Program-made: the position numbers and the translations under genes | In this document: piece by piece, positions 1 to 6,213 of the stretch | How positions within the stretch are numbered: position 1 is the stretch's first letter | Layout of the letters: the number at the start of each line of letters is the position of its first letter | NCBI GenBank assembly: GCA_003220985.1 | Contig: QHTY01000163.1 | Location: 1-17,470, forward strand | Direction of reading: 5' to 3' | DNA: 17,470 nt | From: Gemmatimonadota bacterium | Lineage (GTDB): Bacteria > Gemmatimonadota > Gemmatimonadetes > Gemmatimonadales > GWC2-71-9 | Notes under the pieces: model-generated | Seen by the model: the letters and a program-made list of their open reading frames with translations, nothing else | Databases searched by the model: none | What the model was told of the DNA's origin: nothing

Positions 1-695
1 GTCGAACCCGTGAACGAGATCACCGGCACCTCGGGATGCTCGACCAACGCTCGGCCGACCACGGAGCCCTGCCCATGCACGAGCTGGATGACTTCTGGTG
101 GCAGCCCTGCTTCGAGCAGAATCTCCACGAGCAGATGGGCGGTGTGCGGCACATCCTCGGCCGGCTTGAAGACCACGGCGTTGCCGCAGAGGAGCGCCGG
201 AAACATCTTCCACGTCGGAATCGCGAGCGGAAAGTTGAACGGCGTGATCAGTCCCGCGATGCCGATCGGCCGGCGATAGCTCATTGCCCACTTGCTCCGC
301 AGCTCGGACGGGACGACACGGCCGAACAGGCGCCGGCCCTCGGTGGCGGCGTAAAACGCCGTATCGATCCCCTCCTGGACGTCGCCGCCGGTCTCCGCGA
401 CCACTTTTCCCATTTCGCGTGTCATCGCTCGTGCGATCGCATCCTTGCGCAGGGCGAGCAGCTGGCCCACGCGCTGCAGCACTTGCCCCCGAATCGGTGC
501 GGGGGTCTTGGACCACAGGGCGAACCCGCGCTTGGCCGACGTGATCGCGCGCTTCAGATCATCTGGTCCCGAGCGTGGAAAGCGACCGATGACGTCGTTC
601 CAATCAGCGGGGTTGCGATTCTCGAAGTATTCGCCCGTGGACGGGGCGACCCAATCACCGGCGATGAAATTCTTGAACTCAGCAGGCGCGGTCAT
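1..695 (-). CDS. NAD(P)-dependent aldehyde dehydrogenase, N-terminal part
   Basis: The first 231 residues of an aldehyde dehydrogenase; the gene runs off the left edge. It oxidises an aldehyde to a carboxylate with NAD(P)+ in the cytoplasm. Visible family marks are the N-terminal FIAGDWVAPSTGEYFENRNP stretch, TPFNFPLAIP (oxyanion-hole Asn about residue 154), VVFKPAED (cofactor-binding Lys about 177) and SFTGS at the window edge, the start of the GSTxxG turn. The catalytic Cys and general-base Glu lie outside the window. The PFNFPLAIPTWK motif resembles alpha-ketoglutarate semialdehyde dehydrogenases, but substrate cannot be fixed from this half. The ATG overlaps the upstream membrane-protein stop in an ATGA (692-695), so the gene is translationally coupled and last in the visible operon. 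Confidence 0.93.
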   Translation of the reverse strand, partial: MTAPAEFKNFIAGDWVAPSTGEYFENRNPADWNDVIGRFPRSGPDDLKRAITSAKRGFALWSKTPAPIRGQVLQRVGQLLALRKDAIARAMTREMGKVVAETGGDVQEGIDTAFYAATEGRRLFGRVVPSELRSKWAMSYRRPIGIAGLITPFNFPLAIPTWKMFPALLCGNAVVFKPAEDVPHTAHLLVEILLEAGLPPEVIQLVHGQGSVVGRALVEHPEVPVISFTGS

Positions 696-1192
696 GGCGT
701 TGGCGGTTCGGGACAGAAGAATGGAACGGGAGTTTTTCCGTACAGACGGGGCAACAGTTGACGACCGGCAAGCCCGAGCCCCCAGATGATCAGAATGATC
801 GACAGTGTGTGCGCGATGCCCAGCCGGCGTTTCCAGGACGTCAACGCGCTCCACACGCCGGCGACCGTCACTGCCGTCGCACCAATAAGATAGAAGACGA
901 GCTTCAGGCCGCACGCATGGGAGTAGGGCCACACGATCATCCCAATCCCCAACGCGAGTCTGAGACCCACGCGCATCCACGTCGTGATCCAGGCACGCCC
1001 CCGCGCCGGACTGGCGGGCAGCGTTCCCCCGGCCCCCACGGCCCCCACCCCCAGCCCCGGGCGTGGCGAAACGGGAACCGTAGGCACGCCGCGGCCCAGC
1101 GTGGGCTCAGCCTCCGGCAATTTGGCCAGCAGCCTGTCGACCTCGCGCATCTCGCGATCCCAGTCGCGGTCTTTCTGGTCCTTCTCCTTCAC
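692..1192 (-). CDS. three-helix membrane protein of unknown function
   Basis: I do not recognise this 166-residue protein. The first 35 residues are charged and probably helical (KEKDQKDRDWDREMREVDRL). A Gly/Pro-rich linker follows (about 40-65), then three hydrophobic segments at roughly 74-92, 95-115 and 127-146, so it is probably an inner-membrane protein with a cytoplasmic N-terminal tail. It starts with GTG, and that GTGA overlaps the stop of the sigma-54 regulator gene. Its own TGA overlaps the aldehyde dehydrogenase ATG. Close coupling on both sides supports a real gene. The linker is encoded by very G-rich DNA (see 1026-1058). Function is unknown; co-expression with the response regulator is inferred from the overlaps. 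Confidence 0.75.
   Translation of the reverse strand: MKEKDQKDRDWDREMREVDRLLAKLPEAEPTLGRGVPTVPVSPRPGLGVGAVGAGGTLPASPARGRAWITTWMRVGLRLALGIGMIVWPYSHACGLKLVFYLIGATAVTVAGVWSALTSWKRRLGIAHTLSIILIIWGLGLAGRQLLPRLYGKTPVPFFCPEPPTP
1026..1058 (-). repeat. potential G-quadruplex, coding strand
   Basis: Five runs of 4-5 C on the plus strand (1026-1030, 1033-1037, 1042-1046, 1048-1052, 1055-1058) are separated by 1-4 bases. The minus (coding and mRNA) strand therefore has five G-runs with very short loops, matching the classical G-quadruplex pattern. It encodes the Gly-rich linker of the three-helix membrane protein. Folding is a prediction only. Confidence 0.6.
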
Positions 1193-2595
1193 GAGACTCC
1201 TCCTTCGTTACCGCGCGACAGGCCATAGCGCTCGATCTTCTTGTACAAATTGCTGCGTGGCATCTGCAATGTGCGCGCCGTCTCCGATACGTTCCAGTCG
1301 TTCTCTTGCAATTTGCCGAGCAGGAAGGCGCGCTCTGCCGACTGCTTGAATTCCTCGAACGTGGCGGCGCGCAACCAGCCTGCGTCGCCTCCGGATGCCG
1401 CGGCACCCGTCCCCCGTCCCCCGTCCCGCTTCCCGACCAGCTTCTCGACGTCAGCCGCTGCGACCGTGGGTCCCGCGGCGAGGATGAGCAACCGCTCGAC
1501 CGCGTTCTTGAGCTCGCGGACGTTGCCCGGCCAGTCGTGGGCGGTGAGCCGTTCCACCGCGGCCGTCTCGAACTCCTTCGCAGCCAACCCTTCTTTCGTC
1601 AGCTCGGCGGTGAAGTGCGTGATGAGCTGAGCAACATCGGCGCGGCGTTCCCTGAGTGGCGGCACATGGATCGGAATGACATTGAGTCGATGCAGCAGGT
1701 CTTCGCGGAACCGTCCGTGCTCGATCTCGGCGGCGAGATTCTTGTTCGTCGCGGCGATCACCCGGACGTCGACCGGCAGCGCCTTCCCGGACCCCACACG
1801 CGAAATCACGCCCTCCTGCAGCGCGCGCAGCACTTTCGCCTGCGCCGAGAGGCTCATGTCGCCGATTTCGTCGAGAAACAGCGTGCCGCCGTCGGCGAGC
1901 TCGAATTTGCCGGCCCTGTCCGCGAAGGCACCGGTAAAGCTCCCTTTCATGTGGCCGAACAGCTCGCTCTCGATCAGCTCGGTGGGGATGGCCGCGCAGT
2001 TGACCTCGACGAATGGACCGGAGGCGCGCGGCGGGAGGCTGAGCGCGTGAATCGCGCGCGCCACCAGCTCCTTGCCTGTGCCGTTCTCGCCCGTGATCAG
2101 TACGCGCGCCGGCGTGGGCCCGACCTTCTCGATCAACCCGATGACGTGGCGAATCGCTTTGCTCGACCCTACGATCTCATACTGGGCCCGGACTTCCTGC
2201 TTGAGCCGCACGTTTTCGTTGACCAGCACGACATGCTGCAGCGCATTGCGGAGCGTCAGCAGGATGCGATCGGTGTCGAGCGGTTTCTCCAGAAAGTCGT
2301 ACGCGCCGAGCTGCGTCGCTTCGACCGCGGTCTGGATCGTGCCGTGGCCCGAGATCATGACGACTTGTGCCTGGGCATCGAGCTGGCGGATCCGCTTCAG
2401 CGACTCGAGCCCGTCCATCCCTTCCATCTTTACGTCGAGAAACACGAGATGCGGCTTGAATTCCGGGTAGACCCGGATCGCCTCGTGCCCGGATGCGCAC
2501 GCCTGCACCTCGATCTCCTCGTATTCGAGGACCTGCTTCAGGGCCTCGCGGATCCCTTTCTCATCGTCGACGATCATCACGCGGCGCGGGCTCAC
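1189..2595 (-). CDS. NtrC-family sigma-54-dependent response regulator
   Basis: A 468-residue transcription activator with three domains. The receiver (1-120) has acidic pocket D10/D11, phospho-acceptor D54 (VFLDVKM), switch S82 and K104 (FLEKP). The AAA+ sigma-54 interaction domain (about 140-370) has Walker A GENGTGKE (169-176), the sigma-54 contact loop as GSFTGA (218-223, Ser where Ala is usual), Walker B TLFLDEIGD and the RFREDLLHRL arginine segment. A C-terminal Fis-type helix-turn-helix (about 425-465) ends in NVSETARTLQMPRSNLYKKI. It should activate promoters with RNA polymerase-sigma-54 after phosphorylation. No histidine kinase is in the window, so its partner is unknown. The GTG start overlaps the stop of the upstream membrane-anchored protein (GTGA), and its stop overlaps the next gene the same way. 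Confidence 0.96.
   Translation of the reverse strand: MSPRRVMIVDDEKGIREALKQVLEYEEIEVQACASGHEAIRVYPEFKPHLVFLDVKMEGMDGLESLKRIRQLDAQAQVVMISGHGTIQTAVEATQLGAYDFLEKPLDTDRILLTLRNALQHVVLVNENVRLKQEVRAQYEIVGSSKAIRHVIGLIEKVGPTPARVLITGENGTGKELVARAIHALSLPPRASGPFVEVNCAAIPTELIESELFGHMKGSFTGAFADRAGKFELADGGTLFLDEIGDMSLSAQAKVLRALQEGVISRVGSGKALPVDVRVIAATNKNLAAEIEHGRFREDLLHRLNVIPIHVPPLRERRADVAQLITHFTAELTKEGLAAKEFETAAVERLTAHDWPGNVRELKNAVERLLILAAGPTVAAADVEKLVGKRDGGRGTGAAASGGDAGWLRAATFEEFKQSAERAFLLGKLQENDWNVSETARTLQMPRSNLYKKIERYGLSRGNEGGVS
1406..1427 (-). repeat. CCCCGTC tandem repeat / potential G-quadruplex
   Basis: Plus-strand C-runs of 3, 5, 5 and 3 (1406-1408, 1411-1415, 1418-1422, 1425-1427) are each separated by GT, with a period of 7 bases. 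The coding strand reads four G-runs with 2-base AC loops, an ideal G-quadruplex pattern. It encodes the variable Gly-rich linker between the AAA+ domain and the DNA-binding domain of the sigma-54 regulator, so the protein tolerates it. Slippage is an obvious origin. Confidence 0.65.
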
Positions 2596-3257
2596 GACCC
2601 GGACCTCGGCCGCTTGTACAGCACGACGCCCGTCGTGTGCACCTGCACGGCCGTCACGGCGGGATCCACCTTGACCGGTACGGAGCCGTTGGGTGACGCC
2701 CCGGCCATCTGCTTCGTCAACTGTTTCACAAACGGCCCCGGAATCTCGATGCCGCGCAGCGTGATTTCGGTGATGTCGTACAACGCGGTCCCAGGGCGCC
2801 CGATCGAGACCGTGCCGGCCATGCGCAGCGGCTCGTGCTCACCGAACATCCCGGCGAAGGGTCCGAGCGTTCCCGGCGGCAAGGCGCGTGTGTCGAGACG
2901 CGCATGGAGGATCAGCGTTCCTTCCTGGAGCTCGACGCGCAATGAGTCGTACATCTTGCGCACGTTCCAATCGATCCCGGCGCCGATCAGTGACGCCATT
3001 TCGTTCGGGTTCAGCACCACGGAATCGGGGCCGGTGGCAGTCCGCAGCGTCCCGACTTTGGCCTTGCCGGACGCGACCGCCTTGGGCGTCGGCGCGCCGA
3101 CCGCGGTGTCGGCAACGGGGGGCAAGGCCGTCGAACGTCCGAACCAGCGCACGACGGTGGACATGATCGGCTCGCGGAACCACCACGCGAGCGCGAGCAC
3201 ACCGATGATGGCGATCGCGCAGCCGAGTCTGAGCGCGCCCTTAAGACAGCCGTCCAT
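2592..3257 (-). CDS. single-pass membrane-anchored protein of unknown function
   Basis: A 221-residue protein I do not recognise. A short cytoplasmic start (MDGCLKGALRL) is followed by one hydrophobic segment (CAIAIIGVLALAWWF, about 12-27), then a low-complexity Ala/Pro/Val linker, then a soluble domain from about residue 75 to the end. An uncleaved signal anchor with an extracytoplasmic domain is the simplest reading. The ATG at 3257 is preferred over one at 3284 because it puts the hydrophobic segment near the N-terminus and has a weak AGG about nine bases upstream; the longer form is possible. It overlaps the end of thpR by 17 bases, and its TGA overlaps the regulator GTG. Sitting directly before an orphan response regulator it could be a sensory accessory, but no kinase, PAS or HAMP feature is seen. 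Confidence 0.75.
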   Translation of the reverse strand: MDGCLKGALRLGCAIAIIGVLALAWWFREPIMSTVVRWFGRSTALPPVADTAVGAPTPKAVASGKAKVGTLRTATGPDSVVLNPNEMASLIGAGIDWNVRKMYDSLRVELQEGTLILHARLDTRALPPGTLGPFAGMFGEHEPLRMAGTVSIGRPGTALYDITEITLRGIEIPGPFVKQLTKQMAGASPNGSVPVKVDPAVTAVQVHTTGVVLYKRPRSGS

Positions 3258-3813
3258 GATGTCTGACCTGATACACCGGGCCATCCTGTTGGAGTGTGCT
3301 CTGCATCAGATCCACCTCGGCCACGGTGACCGTCTCGTCGAAGGCCAGCGCCGCCAAGATCTCGGCGAGTCCTTTGAAGTCGCGCGGCCGCGCATCGCGC
3401 GCCGCGCGCCCCAGCGTGACGTGCGGACGAAACGCGCGCGCCTCCGTCGGAAAGCCGAGCGGCGCAAACGCTTGCTCCACGCCATGCTGCAACAGCTCGA
3501 GTCCCGGCTCCGGGGTGATGCCCGCCCACAGGACGTGCGGGCGGTGATAATCGGGAAACACACCAAAGCCGGTCAGCTGCAGCGTCAGCGGACGTGGCTC
3601 ACCGCGACTGCCCGCCGCCTGTTTCAGCGCGGCCACGAGCTCCGGTTCCCGCCTTTCCTCGACTTCGCCGAGAAACTTGAGACTGAGGTGAATGTTCTCG
3701 GGACGAACCCATTTCACCGGGAGTTTCTCTCGGGGGTCGCGCAGCGGCGCGAGCGCATCCCAGAGCCCTTGGCGCACGCCCTGCGGAAAATTCAGGGCGA
3801 CGAACGCTCTAAC
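3241..3813 (-). CDS. thpR: RNA 2',3'-cyclic phosphodiesterase (2'-5' RNA ligase family)
   Basis: A 190-residue member of the 2H phosphoesterase superfamily, which hydrolyses RNA 2',3'-cyclic phosphodiesters to 2'-phosphomonoesters and can ligate tRNA halves in vitro. Both catalytic motifs are present: HLSL (H42/S44, inside PENIHLSLKFLG) and HVTL (H131/T133, inside FRPHVTLGRA). The N-terminus VRAFVALNFPQ matches the usual MRxFVAL start of the family, and the length is normal. The start is odd: the frame has no ATG, GTG or TTG near this point. The codon where Met is expected is GTT (3811-3813), just after a GGGGGAG; the next candidate is CTG at 3793-3795. The frame stays open upstream through larE in an alternative frame, which is probably meaningless. 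It overlaps the larE 3' end by 22 bases, suggesting translational coupling. Confidence 0.85.
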   Translation of the reverse strand, partial: VRAFVALNFPQGVRQGLWDALAPLRDPREKLPVKWVRPENIHLSLKFLGEVEERREPELVAALKQAAGSRGEPRPLTLQLTGFGVFPDYHRPHVLWAGITPEPGLELLQHGVEQAFAPLGFPTEARAFRPHVTLGRAARDARPRDFKGLAEILAALAFDETVTVAEVDLMQSTLQQDGPVYQVRHHGRLS

Positions 3814-4583
3814 AGGCTCCCCCGGCGATACCCGCGCGGGTCGACCTCCACCCGCGCGAACCCAAGGTTCGTGAGATGATCGGTGATCGCGTGGCGCCGC
3901 GCTTCGATCCAGGAAATCCAGGACGGCTCCACTTCGATGCGCGCGACCTCCCCGTGATGCCGCACGCGCAGGTCCCCCACGACGCCGAGCTCGCGCAGAA
4001 ACGCCTCGCTCTGCTCCACCTGCCGTAAGCGCGACGGCGTGATTGAGAGACCGTACTGCACGCGACTCGAAAGACACGGCGCGGCGGGAGCATCCCACGT
4101 CGGCAACCCGAGCTCGCGCGATGCGGCGCGGATTTCCGCTTTCGTGAGTCCCACCTCGGCGAGCGGGGAACGCACCCCCGCCTTGTCGCCGGCAGCCTTC
4201 CCCGGCCGATGCTCCTTCAGATCGTCGGCATTGGTGCCGTCGCACACGATGGCGAGCCCGTGCTCGCGCGCCAGCGGCACGAGCCGATTCCACAGCTCGG
4301 TCTTGCAGAAGAAACAGCGGTTGGTCGGGTTGGCGAGATAGTTCGCGTCCTCGAGCTCGTGTGTGTGGATCTCGATGAGCGGGATGTCGAATCGCGCCGC
4401 CACGTCGATGGCGGTCTGCCACTGGGCCGCAGGATAGGACGCGCTGCGACCGATCGCCGCCACCATGCGGCTCTTTCCCAACTCCTGGCGCAGCACGACG
4501 GCCAGCAGCGCCGAATCGACGCCTCCCGAATAACCAAGCAAAACCGAGGGGAAACCGCGAACGAGGGCGCGGAGCGACTCCAT
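3792..4583 (-). CDS. larE: ATP-dependent sacrificial sulfur transferase LarE
   Basis: A 263-residue PP-loop enzyme. In the known pathway LarE adenylates and sulfurates the carboxylates of pyridinium-3,5-biscarboxylic acid mononucleotide, building the nickel-pincer nucleotide cofactor of lactate racemase and related enzymes. Visible features are the PP-loop SGGVDS (19-24), NPTNRCFFCK (C90, C93), CDGTNADD (114-121), TKAEIR and APCLSSR, whose C170 matches the sacrificial-cysteine position of the family. The end, DPRGYRRGSLLE, is the usual LarE C-terminus, so the gene is full length. The CxxC plus C170 would fit a cluster-binding, catalytic LarE subtype, but that is inference. No larA, larB or larC is in the window. 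It is the first gene of the minus-strand operon, divergent from the Lrp-type regulator. Confidence 0.93.
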   Translation of the reverse strand: MESLRALVRGFPSVLLGYSGGVDSALLAVVLRQELGKSRMVAAIGRSASYPAAQWQTAIDVAARFDIPLIEIHTHELEDANYLANPTNRCFFCKTELWNRLVPLAREHGLAIVCDGTNADDLKEHRPGKAAGDKAGVRSPLAEVGLTKAEIRAASRELGLPTWDAPAAPCLSSRVQYGLSITPSRLRQVEQSEAFLRELGVVGDLRVRHHGEVARIEVEPSWISWIEARRHAITDHLTNLGFARVEVDPRGYRRGSLLERSSP

Positions 4584-4606
4584 GGTCCCAATAGTACCCC
4601 AGCCAC

Positions 4607-4624
4607 TGTCCTAATCCAAGGACA
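4607..4624. promoter_or_regulatory. 18-bp inverted repeat, candidate operator
   Basis: TGTCCT and AGGACA form perfect 6-bp arms around a 6-bp centre, within the gap between divergent larE and the Lrp/AsnC gene. It lies 24 bases upstream of the larE start, in promoter territory for that gene. A dimeric regulator, possibly the adjacent Lrp-type protein, could bind here. The binding partner is inferred, not shown. Confidence 0.4.
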
Positions 4625-4637
4625 ATTTGCCGCGCAA

Positions 4638-4668
4638 AACCAGATATTCCGTCAGGTCGGAACTGGTT
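4638..4668. promoter_or_regulatory. interrupted inverted repeat, candidate operator
   Basis: Outer arms AACCAG (4638-4643) and CTGGTT (4663-4668) and inner arms TTCCG (4647-4651) and CGGAA (4658-4662) surround a 6-base centre; the left side has three extra bases (ATA). It sits between the 18-bp palindrome and a possible -10 element of the Lrp-type gene. An AT-rich imperfect dyad beside an Lrp/AsnC gene would suit autoregulation, but this is inferred from position. Confidence 0.4.
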
Positions 4669-4673
4669 ACACT

Positions 4674-4679
4674 TATGAT
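4674..4679 (+). promoter_or_regulatory. possible -10 element for the Lrp/AsnC operon
   Basis: TATGAT is one mismatch from the sigma-70-type -10 consensus, 62 bases before the regulator ATG, in the most AT-rich part of the gap. No convincing -35 is visible at 16-18 bases upstream. The dyad at 4638-4668 would occupy the -35 area, as expected for repression. Tentative. Confidence 0.25.
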
Positions 4680-4741
4680 GCGTTCACTCCAAAAGCATTT
4701 CAGCAACGGATAGTCGGACAAACCCGTGGAGAGCTTCCCAA

Positions 4742-5221
4742 ATGCCCCCCAAGAATGAGCTCGACACCACCGACCGACGCATTCTCCGCATCCTCGCCCA
4801 AGACGGTCGAGCCAGCTATCAGGCGGTTGCCGACGAGATCGGGCTATCGCGACCCGCCATCATGGAGCGCGTCAAGCGACTGGAGGAGTCGGGCTACATC
4901 CGCGGGTATCGCGTCCAGCTCGACCGCGCCAAGGTCGGTTTCCCCGTGACCGCGTTTGTCGCCGTGCGGTATGGCTCGAGCGACTACGTCGGCGATGAGC
5001 CGCGCATGCGCGAGATGGAGAAACATCCGGGTGTGCTCGAGTGCCATCACATCGCCGGTGACGATTGCTACATCCTCAAAGTCGTGGCGCCCGATCTCGA
5101 GGGCGTCCAAGAGATCCTCCGCGATTTGCGCGGGCCAAACCCCCAAATGAACACGCGCACGACGATCGTGCTGTCGACCCTGTTCGAAAAGCCGGGATTC
5201 ATTCCCACCGAGCCCGACTGA
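4742..5221 (+). CDS. Lrp/AsnC-family transcriptional regulator
   Basis: A 159-residue regulator with the standard two-part layout. An N-terminal winged helix-turn-helix (about 7-62: LDTTDRRILRILAQDGR, then DEIGLSRPAIMERVKRLEESGYI) precedes a C-terminal RAM ligand-binding/oligomerisation domain (about 68-150) that in this family senses amino acids. The ATG has a GGAGAG ribosome binding site 8 bases upstream. It is the first gene of a six-gene plus-strand operon and its TGA overlaps the exporter ATG by one base (TGATG). Likely targets are its own operon and perhaps divergent larE. Control of an exporter plus PLP decarboxylase fits an amino-acid-responsive role, which is inference. Confidence 0.94.
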   Translation: MPPKNELDTTDRRILRILAQDGRASYQAVADEIGLSRPAIMERVKRLEESGYIRGYRVQLDRAKVGFPVTAFVAVRYGSSDYVGDEPRMREMEKHPGVLECHHIAGDDCYILKVVAPDLEGVQEILRDLRGPNPQMNTRTTIVLSTLFEKPGFIPTEPD

Positions 5222-6213
5222 TGGCAACGCTCAAAGGCAAGGCGCTCATCGCCTATCTCGTCGTCTGCGTCTTCTGGGGCTCGACCTACCTCGCGATCAA
5301 GGTCGGCGTCACCGATCTGCCGCCGTTTCTGTTTGCGGGCCTCCGGTTCCTCGTCGCTGGACTGCTGCTGCTCGTCATCGCCCGCGCGCTCGGCGATCCA
5401 TTGCCGCGGCGGACTGATTGGCGCACGCTGGCCATCGTCGGCCTGCTGCTGCTCGCGGGCGGCAATGCGTTCGTCGTCTGGTCGGAGCAGTATATCGGAT
5501 CGGGGATCGCCAGCATCTTCGTTGTGACCGTGGCGATGTGGACGGCGCTGTTCGACGCCATTATCCCGGGCGGTGCCTCGGAACTGAATTGGCGAATCAT
5601 CGCCGGTTTGTTGCTCGGGTTCCTCGGCACCATGCTGTTGGTCGGCGCGACGCCGGCGGAGATTCTGGCGGCCGACAAGCGCGGGCCGATCGCGCTCACG
5701 CTGGCGAGTGCGTCGTGGTCCGTCGGCACGGTCTACGCGAAGCGCCATCCGACGCAGGCGAGCCCCTACATGGGGGCGGCATTCCAGATGATCGTTGGCG
5801 GTGTCACGGTCGCGCTCGTCGGAACGGTCCTCGGGGAATGGGCGTCGTGGCACCTGAGCACACGTGGCATTGGGGCCATCGCGTACCTCGTCGTGTTCGG
5901 ATCGATCCTGGGCTACAGCGCGTACTCCTACGCGTTGCGACACGCCTCCGCGACGATCGTCGGCACGTACGCCTACGTGAACCCCGTGATTGCGGTGCTG
6001 CTCGGCTGGCTGCTGTTGCACGAGCCGGTACACCCGCGCACGTTCATCGCGATGGGCATGATCCTGGGAGCTGTCGTCTGGATTCAGTTCTCGCACAAGC
6101 TGGCGGTCGGGCGGTCTGGCGGTCGGGCGGTCGCTACCGATGCAGATACTCTCCGCGCCGTGACCGACCGACCGCCCAGTCGTGCACCGCAAACCGAAGA
6201 GCAACCGTCATGA
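5221..6213 (+). CDS. EamA-family (DMT superfamily) transporter
   Basis: A 330-residue inner-membrane protein with two EamA repeats (about 8-140 and 155-288) and about ten hydrophobic helices. Typical motifs are CVFWGSTYLAIKVG in helix 1, LRFLVAGLLLL in helix 2, and SYALRHASATIVGTYAYVNP and LLGWLLLHEP in the last helices. Family members often export amino acids or metabolites; the substrate here is unknown. The start at 5221 is chosen because it overlaps the regulator stop and gives a normal EamA N-terminus. The last 35 or so residues, after IQFSHKL, are a hydrophilic tail encoded by an 8-bp tandem repeat and neighbouring sequence. The stop overlaps the next gene (ATGA, 6210-6213). Confidence 0.92.
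   Translation: MATLKGKALIAYLVVCVFWGSTYLAIKVGVTDLPPFLFAGLRFLVAGLLLLVIARALGDPLPRRTDWRTLAIVGLLLLAGGNAFVVWSEQYIGSGIASIFVVTVAMWTALFDAIIPGGASELNWRIIAGLLLGFLGTMLLVGATPAEILAADKRGPIALTLASASWSVGTVYAKRHPTQASPYMGAAFQMIVGGVTVALVGTVLGEWASWHLSTRGIGAIAYLVVFGSILGYSAYSYALRHASATIVGTYAYVNPVIAVLLGWLLLHEPVHPRTFIAMGMILGAVVWIQFSHKLAVGRSGGRAVATDADTLRAVTDRPPSRAPQTEEQPS
6103..6134 (+). repeat. four-copy 8-bp tandem repeat (GCGGTCNN)
   Basis: GCGGTC recurs at 6103, 6111, 6119 and 6127 with exact 8-base spacing; the two spacer bases vary (GG, TG, GG, GC). The repeat lies in the 3' end of the EamA gene after the last membrane helix. Because 8 is not a multiple of 3, any copy-number change shifts the reading frame downstream. 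Confidence 0.85.
6125..6177 (+). repeat. inverted repeat, possible mRNA hairpin
   Basis: GGGCGGTCG (6125-6133) and CGACCGCCC (6169-6177) are perfect 9-base complements separated by 35 bases. They could form a GC-rich stem in the mRNA just upstream of the isochorismatase-like gene start (6210). There is no T-run, so it is not a classical terminator. It could influence processing or translation, or simply derive from the neighbouring repeats. Confidence 0.45.

Noticed and set aside
218..223. GSFTGA variant (residues 218-223 of the regulator) as a sign of lost sigma-54 contact
   Set aside because: The coordinates here are protein residues. Ser for Ala at this position is a mild change and all other catalytic motifs are intact, so loss of function is not supported.
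1306..3879. An 857-residue plus-strand open frame opposite the regulator and membrane protein genes
   Set aside because: It is antisense to clearly recognised genes and shows no family motifs; it arises from GC-rich codon bias.
3241..4422. A 393-residue open frame covering thpR and most of larE in another frame
   Set aside because: Only the last 190 residues look like a protein family; the rest is Arg/Ala-rich antiframe sequence within larE. The long open frame is a product of high GC.
5418..6209. Upstream extension of the isochorismatase-like frame into the exporter gene
   Set aside because: It lacks hydrolase motifs and overlaps real EamA helices; the hydrolase starts at 6210. It matters only for the frameshift scenario.
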